DNA from: Streptomyces sp. SAT1
GTDB taxonomy: Bacteria; Actinomycetota; Actinomycetes; Streptomycetales; Streptomycetaceae
Assembly (NCBI RefSeq): GCF_001654495.1
Contig: NZ_CP015849.1
Span: forward strand, 1,323,001 to 1,387,000
Direction: 5' to 3'
Length of the DNA: 64,000 nucleotides
In this document: positions 17,098 to 26,715 of the stretch, one piece after another
Layout: each line of letters opens with the position of its first letter
Position numbering within the stretch: position 1 is the stretch's first letter
The notes under the pieces: generated by a model
Databases searched by the model: none
What the model saw: the letters and a program-made list of their open reading frames with translations, nothing else
What the model was told of the DNA's origin: nothing
Program-made: the position numbers and the translations under genes

Positions 17098-18609
17098 TCA
17101 GCCGCCGGACAGGACCCTGACCAGGTCTTCCGCCGTCCGGCACCGGTCCAGCAGCTCCTTGACGTGATTACGCGTTCCGCGAAGCGGTTCCAGGGTTGGG
17201 ACGCGCTGGAGGGAGTCGCGTCCGGGGAGATCGAAGATGACCGAGTCCCAGGAGGCCGCGGCCACGTCGTCGGCGTACTGCTCCAGGCAGCGGCCGCGGA
17301 AGTAGGCCCGGGTGTCCTCCGGCGGCTTCCTGCGGGCCCGGTCGACCTCGGACTCGTCCAGCAGGCGCTGCATGCGTCCGCGGGCCACCAGCCGGTTGTA
17401 GAGGCCCTTCTCGGGGCGTACGTCGGCGTACTGGAGGTCCACCAGATGCAGCCGGGCGGCGTCCCAGTCGAGGCCGTCACGGCGCCGGTAGCCGTCCATC
17501 AGCGCCCGCTTGGCGACCCAGTCCAGCTCGCCGGCCAGGCTCATCGGGTCGTTCTCCAGCCGGTTGAGGGTGTCCTCCCAGCGGGCCAGGACGTCCTTGG
17601 TCTGCTCGTCGGCGTCCGCGCCGAAGCGCTCCTCGACGTACTTGCGCGACAGCTCGAAGTACTCCATCTGGAGCTGCACAGCGGTGAGTGTCCGGCCGCT
17701 GCGCAGCGTGATCAGCCGCTTGAGGGACGGGTCGTGCGAGACCTGGTGCAGGGTGCGCACGGGCTGGTCCACGGCCAGGTCGACGGCGATGAAGCCGTCC
17801 TCGATCATGGAAAGGACCAGGGCGGTCGTGCCGAGCTTGAGATAGGTGGAGATCTCGGAGAGGTTGGCGTCGCCGATGATCACGTGCAGCCGGCGGTACT
17901 TCTCCGCGTCGGCGTGCGGTTCGTCGCGGGTGTTGATGATCGGACGCTTGAGCGTCGTCTCCAGTCCGACCTCGACCTCGAAGTAGTCGGCGCGCTGGCT
18001 GAGCTGGAAGCCGTGCTCGTGGCCGTCCTGGCCGATGCCGACGCGGCCGGCGCCGGTGACGACCTGGCGGGAGACGAAGAAGGGCGTGAGGTGGCGCACG
18101 ATGTCGGAGAAGGCGGTCTCGCGCCGCATCAGGTAGTTCTCGTGCGTGCCGTAGGAGGCGCCCTTGTTGTCGGTGTTGTTCTTGTAGAGGTGGATCGGCT
18201 GGGCCCCGGGCAGCTGGGCGGCCCGCTCGGCGGCCTCGGCCATGATCCGCTCGCCCGCCTTGTCCCACAGCACGGCGTCGCGCGGGTTGGTGACCTCCGG
18301 GGCGCTGTACTCGGGGTGGGCGTGGTCGACGTAGAGCCGGGCGCCGTTGGTGAGGATCACATTGGCCAGGCCGATGTCCTCGTCCGTGAGCTGGGTGGAG
18401 TCGGCGGCCTCGCGGGCGAGGTCGAAGCCGCGGGCGTCCCGCAGCGGGTTCTCCTCCTCGAAGTCCCAGCGGGCCCGGCGGGCCCGGTGCATCGCCGCCG
18501 CGTAGGCGTTGACGATCTGGGACGAGGTGAGCATGGCATTGGCGTTCGGGTGACCGGGGACGGAGATCCCGTACTCCGTCTCGATGCCCATCACTCGCCG
18601 TACGGTCAT
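17098..18609 (-). CDS. dop: Pup deamidase/depupylase Dop
   Basis: 503 residues, a paralogue of PafA with the same ligase-like fold. Asp95 in [15 protein letters not shown] matches the catalytic Asp of mycobacterial Dop. The Dop-loop insertion (about residues 40-72, [17 protein letters not shown]) that PafA lacks is present. It converts the Pup C-terminal Gln to Glu and also removes Pup from substrates. ATG at 18609 with a strong AAGGAGG. Spaced 190 bp ahead of pup. Confidence 0.97.
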   Translation of the reverse strand: MTVRRVMGIETEYGISVPGHPNANAMLTSSQIVNAYAAAMHRARRARWDFEEENPLRDARGFDLAREAADSTQLTDEDIGLANVILTNGARLYVDHAHPEYSAPEVTNPRDAVLWDKAGERIMAEAAERAAQLPGAQPIHLYKNNTDNKGASYGTHENYLMRRETAFSDIVRHLTPFFVSRQVVTGAGRVGIGQDGHEHGFQLSQRADYFEVEVGLETTLKRPIINTRDEPHADAEKYRRLHVIIGDANLSEISTYLKLGTTALVLSMIEDGFIAVDLAVDQPVRTLHQVSHDPSLKRLITLRSGRTLTAVQLQMEYFELSRKYVEERFGADADEQTKDVLARWEDTLNRLENDPMSLAGELDWVAKRALMDGYRRRDGLDWDAARLHLVDLQYADVRPEKGLYNRLVARGRMQRLLDESEVDRARRKPPEDTRAYFRGRCLEQYADDVAAASWDSVIFDLPGRDSLQRVPTLEPLRGTRNHVKELLDRCRTAEDLVRVLSGG

Positions 18610-18821
18610 GCGGCCCTCCTTGCCCGGCGGCGCCCCCGGTCGGGGGCGGCGCTCAAGTACCGCGGGTGCTCGGGTGCCTGTGCGGTGCCCGTCCCCGCAC
18701 TGCGCGACCCGGCGGTACGAAAGAGCCTAGAACGCCTTTGCGCCGACGGGGAGATCATTTGCGTCATTGCCTGCTGTACCTGCTCTGCCCGCTCCCTGCG
18801 ATGGCCCCGGAAAACAGTCGA

Positions 18822-18850
18822 CTGCGGGTACCCGGCGTGGGCACCCGCAG
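18822..18850 (-). terminator. Terminator after arc
   Basis: The 8-bp stem CTGCGGGT / ACCCGCAG with a 13-nt loop lies 12 bp past the arc stop; on the minus strand a TTTT run follows within 10 nt. A small second inverted repeat (CGCCCCCG-GT-CGGGGGCG, 18631-18648) lies just upstream of the dop ribosome site. No gene is seen in 18610-18861. Confidence 0.65.
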
Positions 18851-18861
18851 CCGCCCTGTTT

Positions 18862-20628
18862 TTACAGGTACTGCCCGGTGTTCGCCACCGTGTCGATGGA
18901 GCGGCCGGTGTCCGCGCCCTGCTTTCCGGTGATGAGGGTGCGGATGTAGACGATCCGCTCGCCCTTCTTTCCGGAGATCCGGGCCCAGTCGTCCGGGTTG
19001 GTGGTGTTCGGCAGGTCCTCGTTCTCCTTGAACTCGTCCACACATGCCTGGAGCAGGTGGGAGACGCGAAGACCCTTCTGTTCCTTCTCCAGGAAGTCCT
19101 TGATCGCCATTTTCTTGGCGCGGCCCACGATGTTCTCGATCATGGCGCCGGAATTGAAGTCCTTGAAGTAAAGGACTTCCTTGTCGCCATTGGCGTAGGT
19201 GACCTCCAGGAAGCGGTTCTCCTCGGATTCCGCGTACATCTGCTCGACCGCGGTCTGGATCATGGCCCCGACCGTGGCCTGCTTGTCGCCGCCGTGCTCG
19301 GTGAGGTCGTCCCCGTGCAGCGGCAGGCGCTCGGTGAGGTACTTCGCGAAGATGTCCTTGGCCGCCTCGGCGTCCGGACGCTCGATCTTGATCTTCACAT
19401 CGAGCCGGCCGGGCCGCAGGATGGCGGGGTCGATCATGTCCTCGCGGTTGGAGGCGCCGATCACCACCACGTTCTGCAGGCCCTCCACGCCGTCGATCTC
19501 GGCGAGCAGCTGCGGGACGATGGTGTTCTCCACGTCCGAGCTGACACCGGAGCCGCGGGTGCGGAAGAGGGACTCCATCTCGTCGAAGAAGACGATGACG
19601 GGGGTGCCCTCGCTGGCCTTCTCCCGGGCGCGCTGGAAGACCAGGCGGATCTGCCGCTCGGTCTCGCCGACGTACTTGTTCAGCAGCTCGGGGCCCTTGA
19701 TGTTGAGGAAGAAGCTCTTGCCGGCGGCCTGGCCGGTGACCTCGGCGACCTTCTTGGCCAGCGAGTTGGCGACGGCCTTGGCGATGAGCGTCTTGCCGCA
19801 TCCGGGCGGCCCGTAGAGCAGGACGCCCTTGGGCGGGCGCAGTTCGTGCTCCTTGAACAGGTCCGGGTAGAGGTACGGCAGCTCGACCGCGTCCCGGATC
19901 ATCTCGATCTGGTTGCCGAGGCCGCCGATCTGCTCGTAGCCGATGTCGGGCACCTCTTCGAGGACGAGCTCCTCGACCTCGCTCTTGGGCACGACCTCGT
20001 AGACGTAGCCCGACCTGGGTTCGAGCAGGAGGGCGTCGCCTGCGCGGATGGTCACGTCGAGCAGCGGCTCGGCGAGGCGCACCACGCGCTCCTCGTCGGT
20101 GTGCCCGATGACCAGGGCGCGCTCGCCGTCCTCCAGGATCTCCTTGAGGGTGACGATGTCGCCGACGCGCTCGTACTGCATGGCCTCGACCACGTTGAGC
20201 GCTTCGTTGAGCATCACTTCCTGGCCGCGCCGCAGCTCGTCGAGCTCGACGCCGGGGCTGACGTTCACCCGCAGTTTGCGGCCGCCGGTGAAGATGTCGG
20301 CGGTGCCGTCCTCGTTGGACTGAAGGAAGACGCCGAAGCCGGCCGGCGGCTGCGCGAGCCGGTCGACCTCCTCCTTGAGGGCCACGATCTGGTCGCGGGC
20401 CTCGCGGAGGGTGTTCGCCAGCCGTTCGTTCTGCGCGGAGACGCCGGCCAGGTTGGTCTGCAGCTCGACGATCCGCTCCTCGAGAATCCTCGTGTGCCGC
20501 GGAGAGTCGGCGAGCTTGCGTCGCAGGACGGCGATCTCCTGCTCAAGGTAGGCGATCTGCCCGGCCGGGTCGTCGGACCCTCGTCCCGGGCGGATGCCGC
20601 GGTTCATGTCGTCGTCGTGGGCTGCCAC
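18862..20628 (-). CDS. arc: Proteasome-associated AAA ATPase ARC (Mpa)
   Basis: 588 residues. An N-terminal coiled coil (about 25-95) binds Pup, an OB double domain follows (about 97-215), then the AAA module with Walker A GPPGCGKT at 273-280 and Walker B FFDEMES. The C-terminus T-G-Q-Y-L is the docking tail for the 20S core. The GTG at 20628 is preferred over an in-frame TTG at 20646 because AGGAGG sits 8 bp before it. The hexamer unfolds pupylated proteins and threads them into PrcBA. It heads the arc-dop-pup-prcBA cluster. Confidence 0.97.
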   Translation of the reverse strand: MAAHDDDMNRGIRPGRGSDDPAGQIAYLEQEIAVLRRKLADSPRHTRILEERIVELQTNLAGVSAQNERLANTLREARDQIVALKEEVDRLAQPPAGFGVFLQSNEDGTADIFTGGRKLRVNVSPGVELDELRRGQEVMLNEALNVVEAMQYERVGDIVTLKEILEDGERALVIGHTDEERVVRLAEPLLDVTIRAGDALLLEPRSGYVYEVVPKSEVEELVLEEVPDIGYEQIGGLGNQIEMIRDAVELPYLYPDLFKEHELRPPKGVLLYGPPGCGKTLIAKAVANSLAKKVAEVTGQAAGKSFFLNIKGPELLNKYVGETERQIRLVFQRAREKASEGTPVIVFFDEMESLFRTRGSGVSSDVENTIVPQLLAEIDGVEGLQNVVVIGASNREDMIDPAILRPGRLDVKIKIERPDAEAAKDIFAKYLTERLPLHGDDLTEHGGDKQATVGAMIQTAVEQMYAESEENRFLEVTYANGDKEVLYFKDFNSGAMIENIVGRAKKMAIKDFLEKEQKGLRVSHLLQACVDEFKENEDLPNTTNPDDWARISGKKGERIVYIRTLITGKQGADTGRSIDTVANTGQYL

Positions 20629-20871
20629 GGTCCTCACCTCCTCCAAGGGGAGCTGGACGCTTCCAGACCCTACCTGGGTGGGTGTCGATTGAAACCCCTA
20701 GATCACAAAGACTGTCGGGGTGTGTCCGATCTTCACCCTTGCGCTCTCCCTCACGCCAGGGGAATACCCACCGAACATGATTGGAAAGCGGACGGAGGTA
20801 GGGTCGAGACGTTCAACACCCGTCGGAGCTGGCCTGATTCCCGTCCGGTCCGACGTGAAACGGCAGGAGAC

Positions 20872-21177
20872 ATGAGCGTGCAGCAGCAGACCGCGGACGG
20901 CGGCGAGGAGCTGGAGGTCTGGATCGACCAGGACCTGTGCACCGGCGACGGCATCTGCGCGCAGTACGCGCCGGAGGTGTTCGAGCTGGACATCGACGGG
21001 CTGGCCTATGTGAAGGGCCCCGGGGACGAGCTGCTCCAGGCGCAGGGCGCGGCAACGCCCGTGCCGCTGCCGCTTCTCACGGACGTGGTGGACTCGGCGC
21101 GGGAGTGTCCGGGCGAGTGCATCCATGTGCGGCGGGTTCTGGACAGGGTCGAGGTGTACGGCCCGGACGCTGGGTGA
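20872..21177 (+). CDS. Small 3Fe-4S-type ferredoxin
   Basis: 101 residues. The cluster ligands are Cys23 and Cys29 (CTGDGIC) and Cys79 followed by Pro, the pattern of single 3Fe-4S ferredoxins that serve Streptomyces cytochromes P450. Cys83 is an extra cysteine. ATG at 20872, RBS GGAGA 4-8 bp upstream. Divergent from arc, with 243 bp between. No P450 gene is adjacent, so the redox partner is not known from this window; the arc association is conserved from memory of other Streptomyces. Confidence 0.9.
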   Translation: MSVQQQTADGGEELEVWIDQDLCTGDGICAQYAPEVFELDIDGLAYVKGPGDELLQAQGAATPVPLPLLTDVVDSARECPGECIHVRRVLDRVEVYGPDAG

Positions 21178-21226
21178 CCGTCCGGACGCCCGCCGTCGCG
21201 GTTGTCTGATTCCTCACACCCCGGCA

Positions 21227-21258
21227 GGTCCCGCGGGCCCCGCGCCGCGCGCGGGACC
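21227..21258. terminator. Hairpin between the ferredoxin gene and a convergent hypothetical
   Basis: A 9-bp stem GGTCCCGCG / CGCGGGACC with a 14-nt loop sits midway between two converging stop codons (21177 and 21275). Confidence 0.6.
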
Positions 21259-21274
21259 GGGGCCGCTCATCCGC

Positions 21275-21865
21275 TCAGACACTGCGCGACCGCTGCGGTC
21301 CGGAGCGGACGAACGCGCCGTTGTGCCACCGCCACTTCGCGCCGTCCTTCAGGTCGGGGCAGCAATTGGGCACGTCGGGCGAGGAGTAGCCGAGCAGGGT
21401 GGCGGTCACCTCGCCCGCGCGGACGGCGAAGTCGGTGACGGTGAACCGGTCCTTGGGGTCGACGAGGGTGGCCACCACGCGCGTGGCGCCGGTCTCCCGG
21501 GCGCGGGTCAGGACGTAGACGGCGTCGGGCGGGGTGCCCATGGAGCCGTCGCAGTGCACCACGGCCACGGTCTCGGGGCGGCCGTCGTGGTCGAGGTCCC
21601 CGGTGGCCTGCTCGGCGACCACCGGCTTGAGCGGACCGCACTGGATGGGGAAAGCCACCCCGGTGGTGGCGGGGGGCTCGGCGGTGACGGGGGCGCTCTC
21701 GGTCCGGGTGCCGGCGCCGGTGTGCTGGGCGGCGGTGGCGGAGCCGGGGCGCAGGGCCGGGGCGAGGGCGATCACCCCGGCGACGGCCGCTGCGGTGGCG
21801 ACCCAGTGGACGGGGCGGGTGCGGGTGTGCGCGTGTGCCAGTTCCGGGACGGCGGAGTGCTGCAC
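21275..21865 (-). CDS. Membrane-anchored or exported hypothetical protein
   Basis: 196 residues from the GTG at 21865 (RBS GGGAGA); an ATG at 21910 would add 15 residues. One hydrophobic segment near residues 20-38 (WVATAAAVAGVIALAPAL) anchors or exports a domain of about 150 residues. That domain contains GDLDHDGRPETVAVVHCDGS, an FG-GAP-like acidic calcium-loop pattern, and three further cysteines. It resembles Streptomyces secreted proteins without assigned function. I do not recognise a catalytic site. Confidence 0.65.
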   Translation of the reverse strand: MQHSAVPELAHAHTRTRPVHWVATAAAVAGVIALAPALRPGSATAAQHTGAGTRTESAPVTAEPPATTGVAFPIQCGPLKPVVAEQATGDLDHDGRPETVAVVHCDGSMGTPPDAVYVLTRARETGATRVVATLVDPKDRFTVTDFAVRAGEVTATLLGYSSPDVPNCCPDLKDGAKWRWHNGAFVRSGPQRSRSV

Positions 21866-22010
21866 TAGGAGTGTCTCCCGTGAGGGCTGTGCCGGTGGGA
21901 TGGCCAGCATCGTGCCACACGTCACAGTGCGAAGGAACGGCGGGGTGGGTACTCCTGCGGGCCCGCGACCGGCCGCGGACCTCGGCCTTCGTGCCGCGGC
22001 CCAACGAACG

Positions 22011-22060
22011 GGCGCCGTGGCGCAGTTCCCCGACCCGGCGGGGAACTGCGCCACGGCGCC
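22011..22060. terminator. Perfect 21-bp-stem hairpin downstream of trmI
   Basis: Arms 22011-22031 and 22040-22060 are exactly complementary around an 8-nt loop, 28 bp past the trmI stop. The stem carries the word GGGGAACTGCGC, which I recognise as recurring in intergenic hairpins of many Streptomyces genomes. It probably terminates trmI transcription. The remaining 21866-22088 sequence shows no gene. Confidence 0.75.
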
Positions 22061-22088
22061 GACGTGTTGCCGGTGGTGCGCGGCCGGG

Positions 22089-22991
22089 TCAGCGGCCGGC
22101 GCCGCCGTCGGCGTTGGGGCCCTCGTAGTCGTCGCCGTAGGCGCCCTTGGCGGGCCGGCGACGGCGCATGGGGGGCTCGACGCCGTCCGCGAGGCGGCGG
22201 GCGGTGAGCAGGAAGCCGGTGTGCCCGATCATGCGGTGGTCGGGGCGGACGGCCAGGCCCTCGATGTGCCAGTTGCGGATCATCGTCTCCCAGGCGGTCG
22301 GCTCGTTGAAGCAGCCGATCTCCCGGATGGACTCCACGGTCCGGGCGAGCTGGGTGGTGGTGGCGACGTAGCAGCACAGGATGCCGCCGGGGACCAGCGC
22401 CTTGGAGACGGCCTCCAGGCACTCCCAGGGGGCGAGCATGTCGAGGATGACGCGGTCGACGTCCGTGTCGGACAGGTTGTCCTGGAGGTCGCCGACGGTG
22501 AGCTGCCAGGCGGGGTGCGGGCCGCCGAAGTAGCGCTCGACGTTGCCCTGGGCGATCTCGGCGAAGTCGGCGCGCCGCTCGTAGCTGTGCAGCATGCCCT
22601 GGTCGCCGATGGCCCGCAGCAGGAAGCTGCTGAGCGAGCCGGAGCCCACGCCCGCCTCCACGACGCGGGCGCCGGGGAAGATGTCGGCGAAGGCGAGGAT
22701 CTGCCCCGCGTCCTTGGGGTAGACCACGGCTGCGCCGCGGGGCATGGACAGGACGTAGTCGGGGAGCAGGGGACGCAGCGCGAGGTAGGCGACGTTGCCG
22801 GTGGTGCGGACAACGCTGCCCTCGGGTGCGCCGATCAGTTCGTCGTGCGGGAAGGAACCCTTGTGGGTGTGGAAGTTCTTCCCGGCCTCGAGCGTGAACG
22901 TGTAGTGGCGGCCCTTGGGGTCGGTCAGCTGTACCTGGTCCCCGACCTTGAAGGGCCCGCGGCGGCGGGCGGCACCGGTCGGTTCGGACAT
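22089..22991 (-). CDS. trmI: tRNA (adenine-N1-)-methyltransferase TrmI
   Basis: 300 residues. An N-terminal beta domain (LTDPKGRHYTFTLEAG) precedes a class I SAM-binding domain with VVEAGVGSGSLS as motif I and DRVILDMLAPWE as the motif IV region. It methylates A58 (and A57 in some archaea) in the tRNA T-loop, a homotetramer in actinobacteria. The C-terminal 25 residues are disordered. It lies 58 bp after the site-2 protease gene on the same strand, a likely operon. Confidence 0.95.
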   Translation of the reverse strand: MSEPTGAARRRGPFKVGDQVQLTDPKGRHYTFTLEAGKNFHTHKGSFPHDELIGAPEGSVVRTTGNVAYLALRPLLPDYVLSMPRGAAVVYPKDAGQILAFADIFPGARVVEAGVGSGSLSSFLLRAIGDQGMLHSYERRADFAEIAQGNVERYFGGPHPAWQLTVGDLQDNLSDTDVDRVILDMLAPWECLEAVSKALVPGGILCCYVATTTQLARTVESIREIGCFNEPTAWETMIRNWHIEGLAVRPDHRMIGHTGFLLTARRLADGVEPPMRRRRPAKGAYGDDYEGPNADGGAGR

Positions 22992-23049
22992 GTGACCAGC
23001 CTACCGGCCCCCGGGAGGGCCGCCGACCACCGGTTCGGGAGGGCGGGGC

Positions 23050-24660
23050 TCAGCTGGGGCGGGCCATGGCCTTCACGAAGGCGCGTTCGACGTCGGCGGC
23101 GGACAGCACCCCGTAGATCTCGCCGGTCTCCTCCACCACCAGGTACTCGGTGGCGGGGGTGGCGCGCAGCACGTCCAGCAGCTCCTCGCCGGCCAGCTCG
23201 GCGGAGACGCGCATGCCGTCGGTGAGGTCCTGGGCGAGCGAGCTGGCGGCGACCCAGGGGCGGCGGTGCTCGGGTACGCCGGCGATGGCGGTCTCGCGGA
23301 CCAGGGAGAGCGGTTCGCCGTGGCCGTCGACGACCACCAGGGCGCGGGCACCGGCCGCGTTGGCGCGGCGCAGCGCCTCGGCCAGGGAGGTGCTGGTCTC
23401 GACCGGGACGGCGCGGCGGGTCAGGGCGCGGGCGCGCAGCTCGGGCAGGTGTTCGCGCAGCCGGGCCATGCGCAGGCTGTTCCCGGCCCCGGTCCAGATG
23501 ATCGCGGCGACGATCGCGGCGAGCAGGGCGTCGGTCACGGTGCCCAGGCCGACGCTGTCCTCGGCGGCGGTGCCGAGCGCCCCGGACTGGCTGAGCAGCG
23601 GCAGGCCGATGAGGACGGAGACGGCCAGGACGCGGCCGACCCAGGCGGCGGCGACGGTGCCGCTCATGGGGCGGCCGGTGATCTTCCAGACGACGGCGCG
23701 GAGCATCCGCCCGCCGTCCAGGGGCAGGCCGGGCAGCAGGTTGAAGGCGGCGACGATCAGGTTGGAGATCATCAGGGAGGCCAGCAGGACTCCCGGGACC
23801 GTGCCGCGCTCCACGGGCTGGAGGGCGAGGTAGAAGACGCCGGACAGGACCAGGGAGAGCAGGGGTCCGACGAAGGCGAGCACGAACTCGCGGCCGGGTG
23901 TCTCGGCCTCCTTCTCGATCTCGGAGACCCCGCCGAGGAACTGGAGCTGGATGCGGCGCACCGGGAGCTTGAAGCGCAGGGCGGCCACCGTGTGCGCCAG
24001 TTCGTGGACCAGTACGGAGCCGTAGAAGGCGACCGCGAAGAAGAGGGAGACCAGATAGCGGGCGGCGCCGAGCTGGGGCAGGACGCGGTCGAGCTGGCCG
24101 CCGAACACCCAGGTGATCAGCGCGGCGATCAGGAACCAGCTGGGCGCGACGTAGACGGGCACGCCGAAGGGGCGCCCCATGAGCAGTCCGCCGCCGGGTT
24201 CGCGGCGGCGCCGCGGCGGGGGCGGCGGTGTCCGGCCGGGACCGGGGCCGGAGTGGGCGAGAGCACGGTCGGGGTGGGGGTCGTGGCCGGCCGGCGGCCG
24301 GGGCGCCTGGCCGGGACGGGTGCCGTGGCCGGCCGGGGGTTCCGTGTGGTCGGAGGGGTGATCGCCGGGGTGCTCGTCGCGGCCGCCGGGGTCCTGGCCG
24401 CGGGCGGTCCGGGGGCGGTCGCCCGCCGGGGCTGCGGCGTCCGGGTCCGGGCCGGTGCCGGGGGTGCCGCCGTGGTCCGGGGCGGGCGGGGGGCCGTCGG
24501 CCGGGTGCGCGGGGTCGCCGTGGCCGGAGGCGGGCCGCTCCGCGGGGGAACCGGGACGGGCGGGGCTGTCGTGGGGCGCCGGACCGGCGGGTCCCGTGGG
24601 GGACTCGGCCGGCTCGTCGTTGCCGGAACGCGGCTGCCCGCTCCCGCCGCTCACGTCCAC
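23050..24660 (-). CDS. Site-2 protease (M50) with CBS domains and a long Pro/Gly N-terminal extension
   Basis: 536 residues. The first 160 are almost wholly Pro, Gly, His, Asp and Arg and must be disordered. The membrane zinc protease core follows: HELAH supplies the catalytic HExxH and NLLPGLPLDGGR the third ligand. Two CBS domains fill the C-terminus (about 400-530). Such proteins cut membrane-embedded regulators (anti-sigma factors, signal remnants). GTG at 24660 with GAGGGGA upstream; an alternative start near residue 160 (LLMGRPFGVPVYV) would remove the extension, so its reality should be tested. trmI lies 58 bp downstream. Confidence 0.9.
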   Translation of the reverse strand: MDVSGGSGQPRSGNDEPAESPTGPAGPAPHDSPARPGSPAERPASGHGDPAHPADGPPPAPDHGGTPGTGPDPDAAAPAGDRPRTARGQDPGGRDEHPGDHPSDHTEPPAGHGTRPGQAPRPPAGHDPHPDRALAHSGPGPGRTPPPPPRRRREPGGGLLMGRPFGVPVYVAPSWFLIAALITWVFGGQLDRVLPQLGAARYLVSLFFAVAFYGSVLVHELAHTVAALRFKLPVRRIQLQFLGGVSEIEKEAETPGREFVLAFVGPLLSLVLSGVFYLALQPVERGTVPGVLLASLMISNLIVAAFNLLPGLPLDGGRMLRAVVWKITGRPMSGTVAAAWVGRVLAVSVLIGLPLLSQSGALGTAAEDSVGLGTVTDALLAAIVAAIIWTGAGNSLRMARLREHLPELRARALTRRAVPVETSTSLAEALRRANAAGARALVVVDGHGEPLSLVRETAIAGVPEHRRPWVAASSLAQDLTDGMRVSAELAGEELLDVLRATPATEYLVVEETGEIYGVLSAADVERAFVKAMARPS

Positions 24661-24836
24661 GGTGTCCCCTCGTTCGAAGCGCTGCTCCCCGCTCTGCCGG
24701 CCGGGAGGTCTCGGGTCGATGGTATGCGGCCGGGGCGAACGGTTCCGCCCGGCACCCCAGTGTCGTACCCGCCGTAACGCACTTCACCGGCCTGCGCCGG
24801 GGGTCACTGTCAGTGGCGGGCCGTAGGGTCTGTGGC

Positions 24837-25898
24837 ATGGAGACGAGCACGCAGGCCGCAGCGGCGGACGCCACGGACGACGCGGGAGGCAACGGGCCGG
24901 CCGGGGAGCGCGGGGCGGCGGGCCCCGGCGCGGTCACGGGCGCGGACGCGGTCACGGACGTGGGCACGGGCGCGGCCGTGGGGATCGACGCGGTCGCCGG
25001 GACGGACGCGGCCGTGGTGGCCGGGGGGCCGACCGTGCGGGCCCCCGCGCCGCCCTCGTCGTTGTCGCCCTCCCGGGCCGGTGACTTCATGCAGTGCCCG
25101 TTGCTGTACCGCTTCCGGGTGATCGACCGGCTGCCGGAGAAGCCGAGCGAGGCCGCCACCCGGGGCACGCTGGTGCACGCGGTGCTGGAGCGGCTCTTCG
25201 ACGCCCCGGCCGCCGAGCGGACCGCGCCCCGGGCCAAGGCGCTGGTGCCGGGGCAGTGGGACCGGCTGCGGCAGGCCCGTCCCGAGCTGGTGGAGCTGTT
25301 CGCCGACGACACGGACGGCGAGCGGGCGGCCCGCTGGCTGGCCGAGGCGGAGCGGCTGGTGGAGCGCTGGTTCACGCTGGAGGACCCGACGCGTCTGGAG
25401 CCGGCCGAGCGGGAGCTGTTCGTCGAGGCGGAGCTGGACTCCGGGCTCAGGCTGCGCGGCATCATCGACCGGGTGGACGTGGCGCCCACCGGCGAGGTGC
25501 GCATCGTCGACTACAAGACGGGCAAGGCCCCGCGGCCGGAGTACGCCGAGGGCGCGCTGTTCCAGATGAAGTTCTACGCCCTGGTGGTGTGGCGGCTGAA
25601 GCGGGTGGTGCCGCGGCGGCTGCAGCTGGTGTATCTGGGCAGCGGTGACGTGCTGACGTACGACCCGGTCATGGCGGATCTGGAGCGGGTGGAGCGCAAG
25701 CTGCTGGCGCTGTGGGAGGCGATCCGGCTGGCCACCGAGACCGGTGAGTGGCGGCCGCGCCCCACGAAGCTGTGCGGCTGGTGCGACCACCGCGAGCACT
25801 GCCCCGAGTTCGGCGGCACTCCCCCGCCGTACCCGCTGCCCGTGGGCGGGACCGAGCCGCAGGTACCCGCGCAGGTACAGGGCACAATGGGGCCCTAG
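24837..25898 (+). CDS. RecB-family PD-(D/E)XK exonuclease with iron-sulfur cysteines
   Basis: 353 residues. The first 70 are low-complexity (Ala, Gly, Val, Thr, Asp). The nuclease domain has GxLVHAVLE (metal-binding His), GIIDRVD and VDYKTGK (D...D-x-K catalytic core). Cysteines in QCPLLYRF and LCGWCDHREHC have the Cas4/AddB arrangement for a 4Fe-4S cluster that staples the fold. A single-strand exonuclease role is typical of the family; the exact DNA-repair pathway is unknown. The response regulator gene starts 21 bp downstream. Confidence 0.9.
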   Translation: METSTQAAAADATDDAGGNGPAGERGAAGPGAVTGADAVTDVGTGAAVGIDAVAGTDAAVVAGGPTVRAPAPPSSLSPSRAGDFMQCPLLYRFRVIDRLPEKPSEAATRGTLVHAVLERLFDAPAAERTAPRAKALVPGQWDRLRQARPELVELFADDTDGERAARWLAEAERLVERWFTLEDPTRLEPAERELFVEAELDSGLRLRGIIDRVDVAPTGEVRIVDYKTGKAPRPEYAEGALFQMKFYALVVWRLKRVVPRRLQLVYLGSGDVLTYDPVMADLERVERKLLALWEAIRLATETGEWRPRPTKLCGWCDHREHCPEFGGTPPPYPLPVGGTEPQVPAQVQGTMGP

Positions 25899-25919
25899 GG
25901 TCCAGCGAAGGAGACTTAC

Positions 25920-26591
25920 GTGGCCATCCGCGTCCTACTGGTCGACGACCAGCCACTGCTGCGCACCGGGTTCCGGATGATCCTGGAGGCGGAGCAGGAC
26001 ATCGCGGTCGTGGGCGAGGCCGGGGACGGCCTCCAGGCCCTGGACCAGGTGCGGGCACTACAGCCCGATGTGGTGCTGATGGACATCCGTATGCCGCGGA
26101 TGGACGGGGTGGAGGCCACCCGGCAGATCACCGGCCCCGAGCGGGACGGCCCGGCGAAGGTGCTGGTGCTGACCACCTTCGACCTCGACGAGTACGTGGT
26201 GGAGGCGCTGCGCGCGGGGGCGAGCGGTTTCCTGCTGAAGGACGCGCCGGCCAATGAGCTGGTGCAGGCGATCCGGGTGGTGGCGGCCGGCGAGGCGATG
26301 CTGGCGCCGAGCATCACGCGCCGCCTGCTGGACAAGTACGCCACGCATCTGCCCTCCGGGGACGAACCGGTGCCGGACACCCTGCACACCCTCACCGACC
26401 GTGAGGTGGAGGTGCTGAAGCTGGTGGCACGCGGGCTGTCGAACGCGGAGATCGCCGCCGACCTGTTCGTGAGCGAGACGACGGTCAAGACCCACGTCGG
26501 GCATGTGCTGACCAAGCTGGGGCTGCGCGACCGGGTGCAGGCCGCGGTGTACGCCTACGAGAGCGGTCTGGTGCGGCCCGGCGCGCAGTGA
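25920..26591 (+). CDS. Orphan NarL/LuxR-type response regulator
   Basis: 223 residues. The receiver domain has the acidic pair DD near residues 9-10, the phospho-acceptor Asp in VVLMDIRMPRMDG (about residue 55), the switch Thr in VLTTF and Lys in FLLKDAP. The C-terminal LuxR HTH is LTDREVEVLKLVARGLSNAEI... GTG start with GAAGGAGAC. No histidine kinase is nearby, so the partner is unknown; transcription with the nuclease gene suggests a shared control. Confidence 0.94.
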   Translation: MAIRVLLVDDQPLLRTGFRMILEAEQDIAVVGEAGDGLQALDQVRALQPDVVLMDIRMPRMDGVEATRQITGPERDGPAKVLVLTTFDLDEYVVEALRAGASGFLLKDAPANELVQAIRVVAAGEAMLAPSITRRLLDKYATHLPSGDEPVPDTLHTLTDREVEVLKLVARGLSNAEIAADLFVSETTVKTHVGHVLTKLGLRDRVQAAVYAYESGLVRPGAQ

Positions 26592-26653
26592 CCCGCGCCG
26601 CCCCCGGGTACGGGAAGTCCCGGACGAGAGCGGTCCGGCGTACGAGGAACGAG

Positions 26654-26693
26654 AGAGGCGCCCCTGCCCGGCCTGCCGGGAGGGGGCGCCTCT
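26654..26693. terminator. Bidirectional terminator between the response regulator and the binding-protein gene
   Basis: Outer 11-bp arms AGAGGCGCCCC / GGGGCGCCTCT and an inner CCCGG / CCGGG pair form one long hairpin between two converging genes. Confidence 0.8.
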
Positions 26694-26715
26694 GTCGTGC
26701 GCGGAGCCGTGTGGG

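Noticed and set aside
17164..20871. Very long plus-strand frame across dop and arc
   Set aside because: Only its last 101 codons are a real gene (the ferredoxin). The rest is antisense to dop and arc with no ribosome site or domain.
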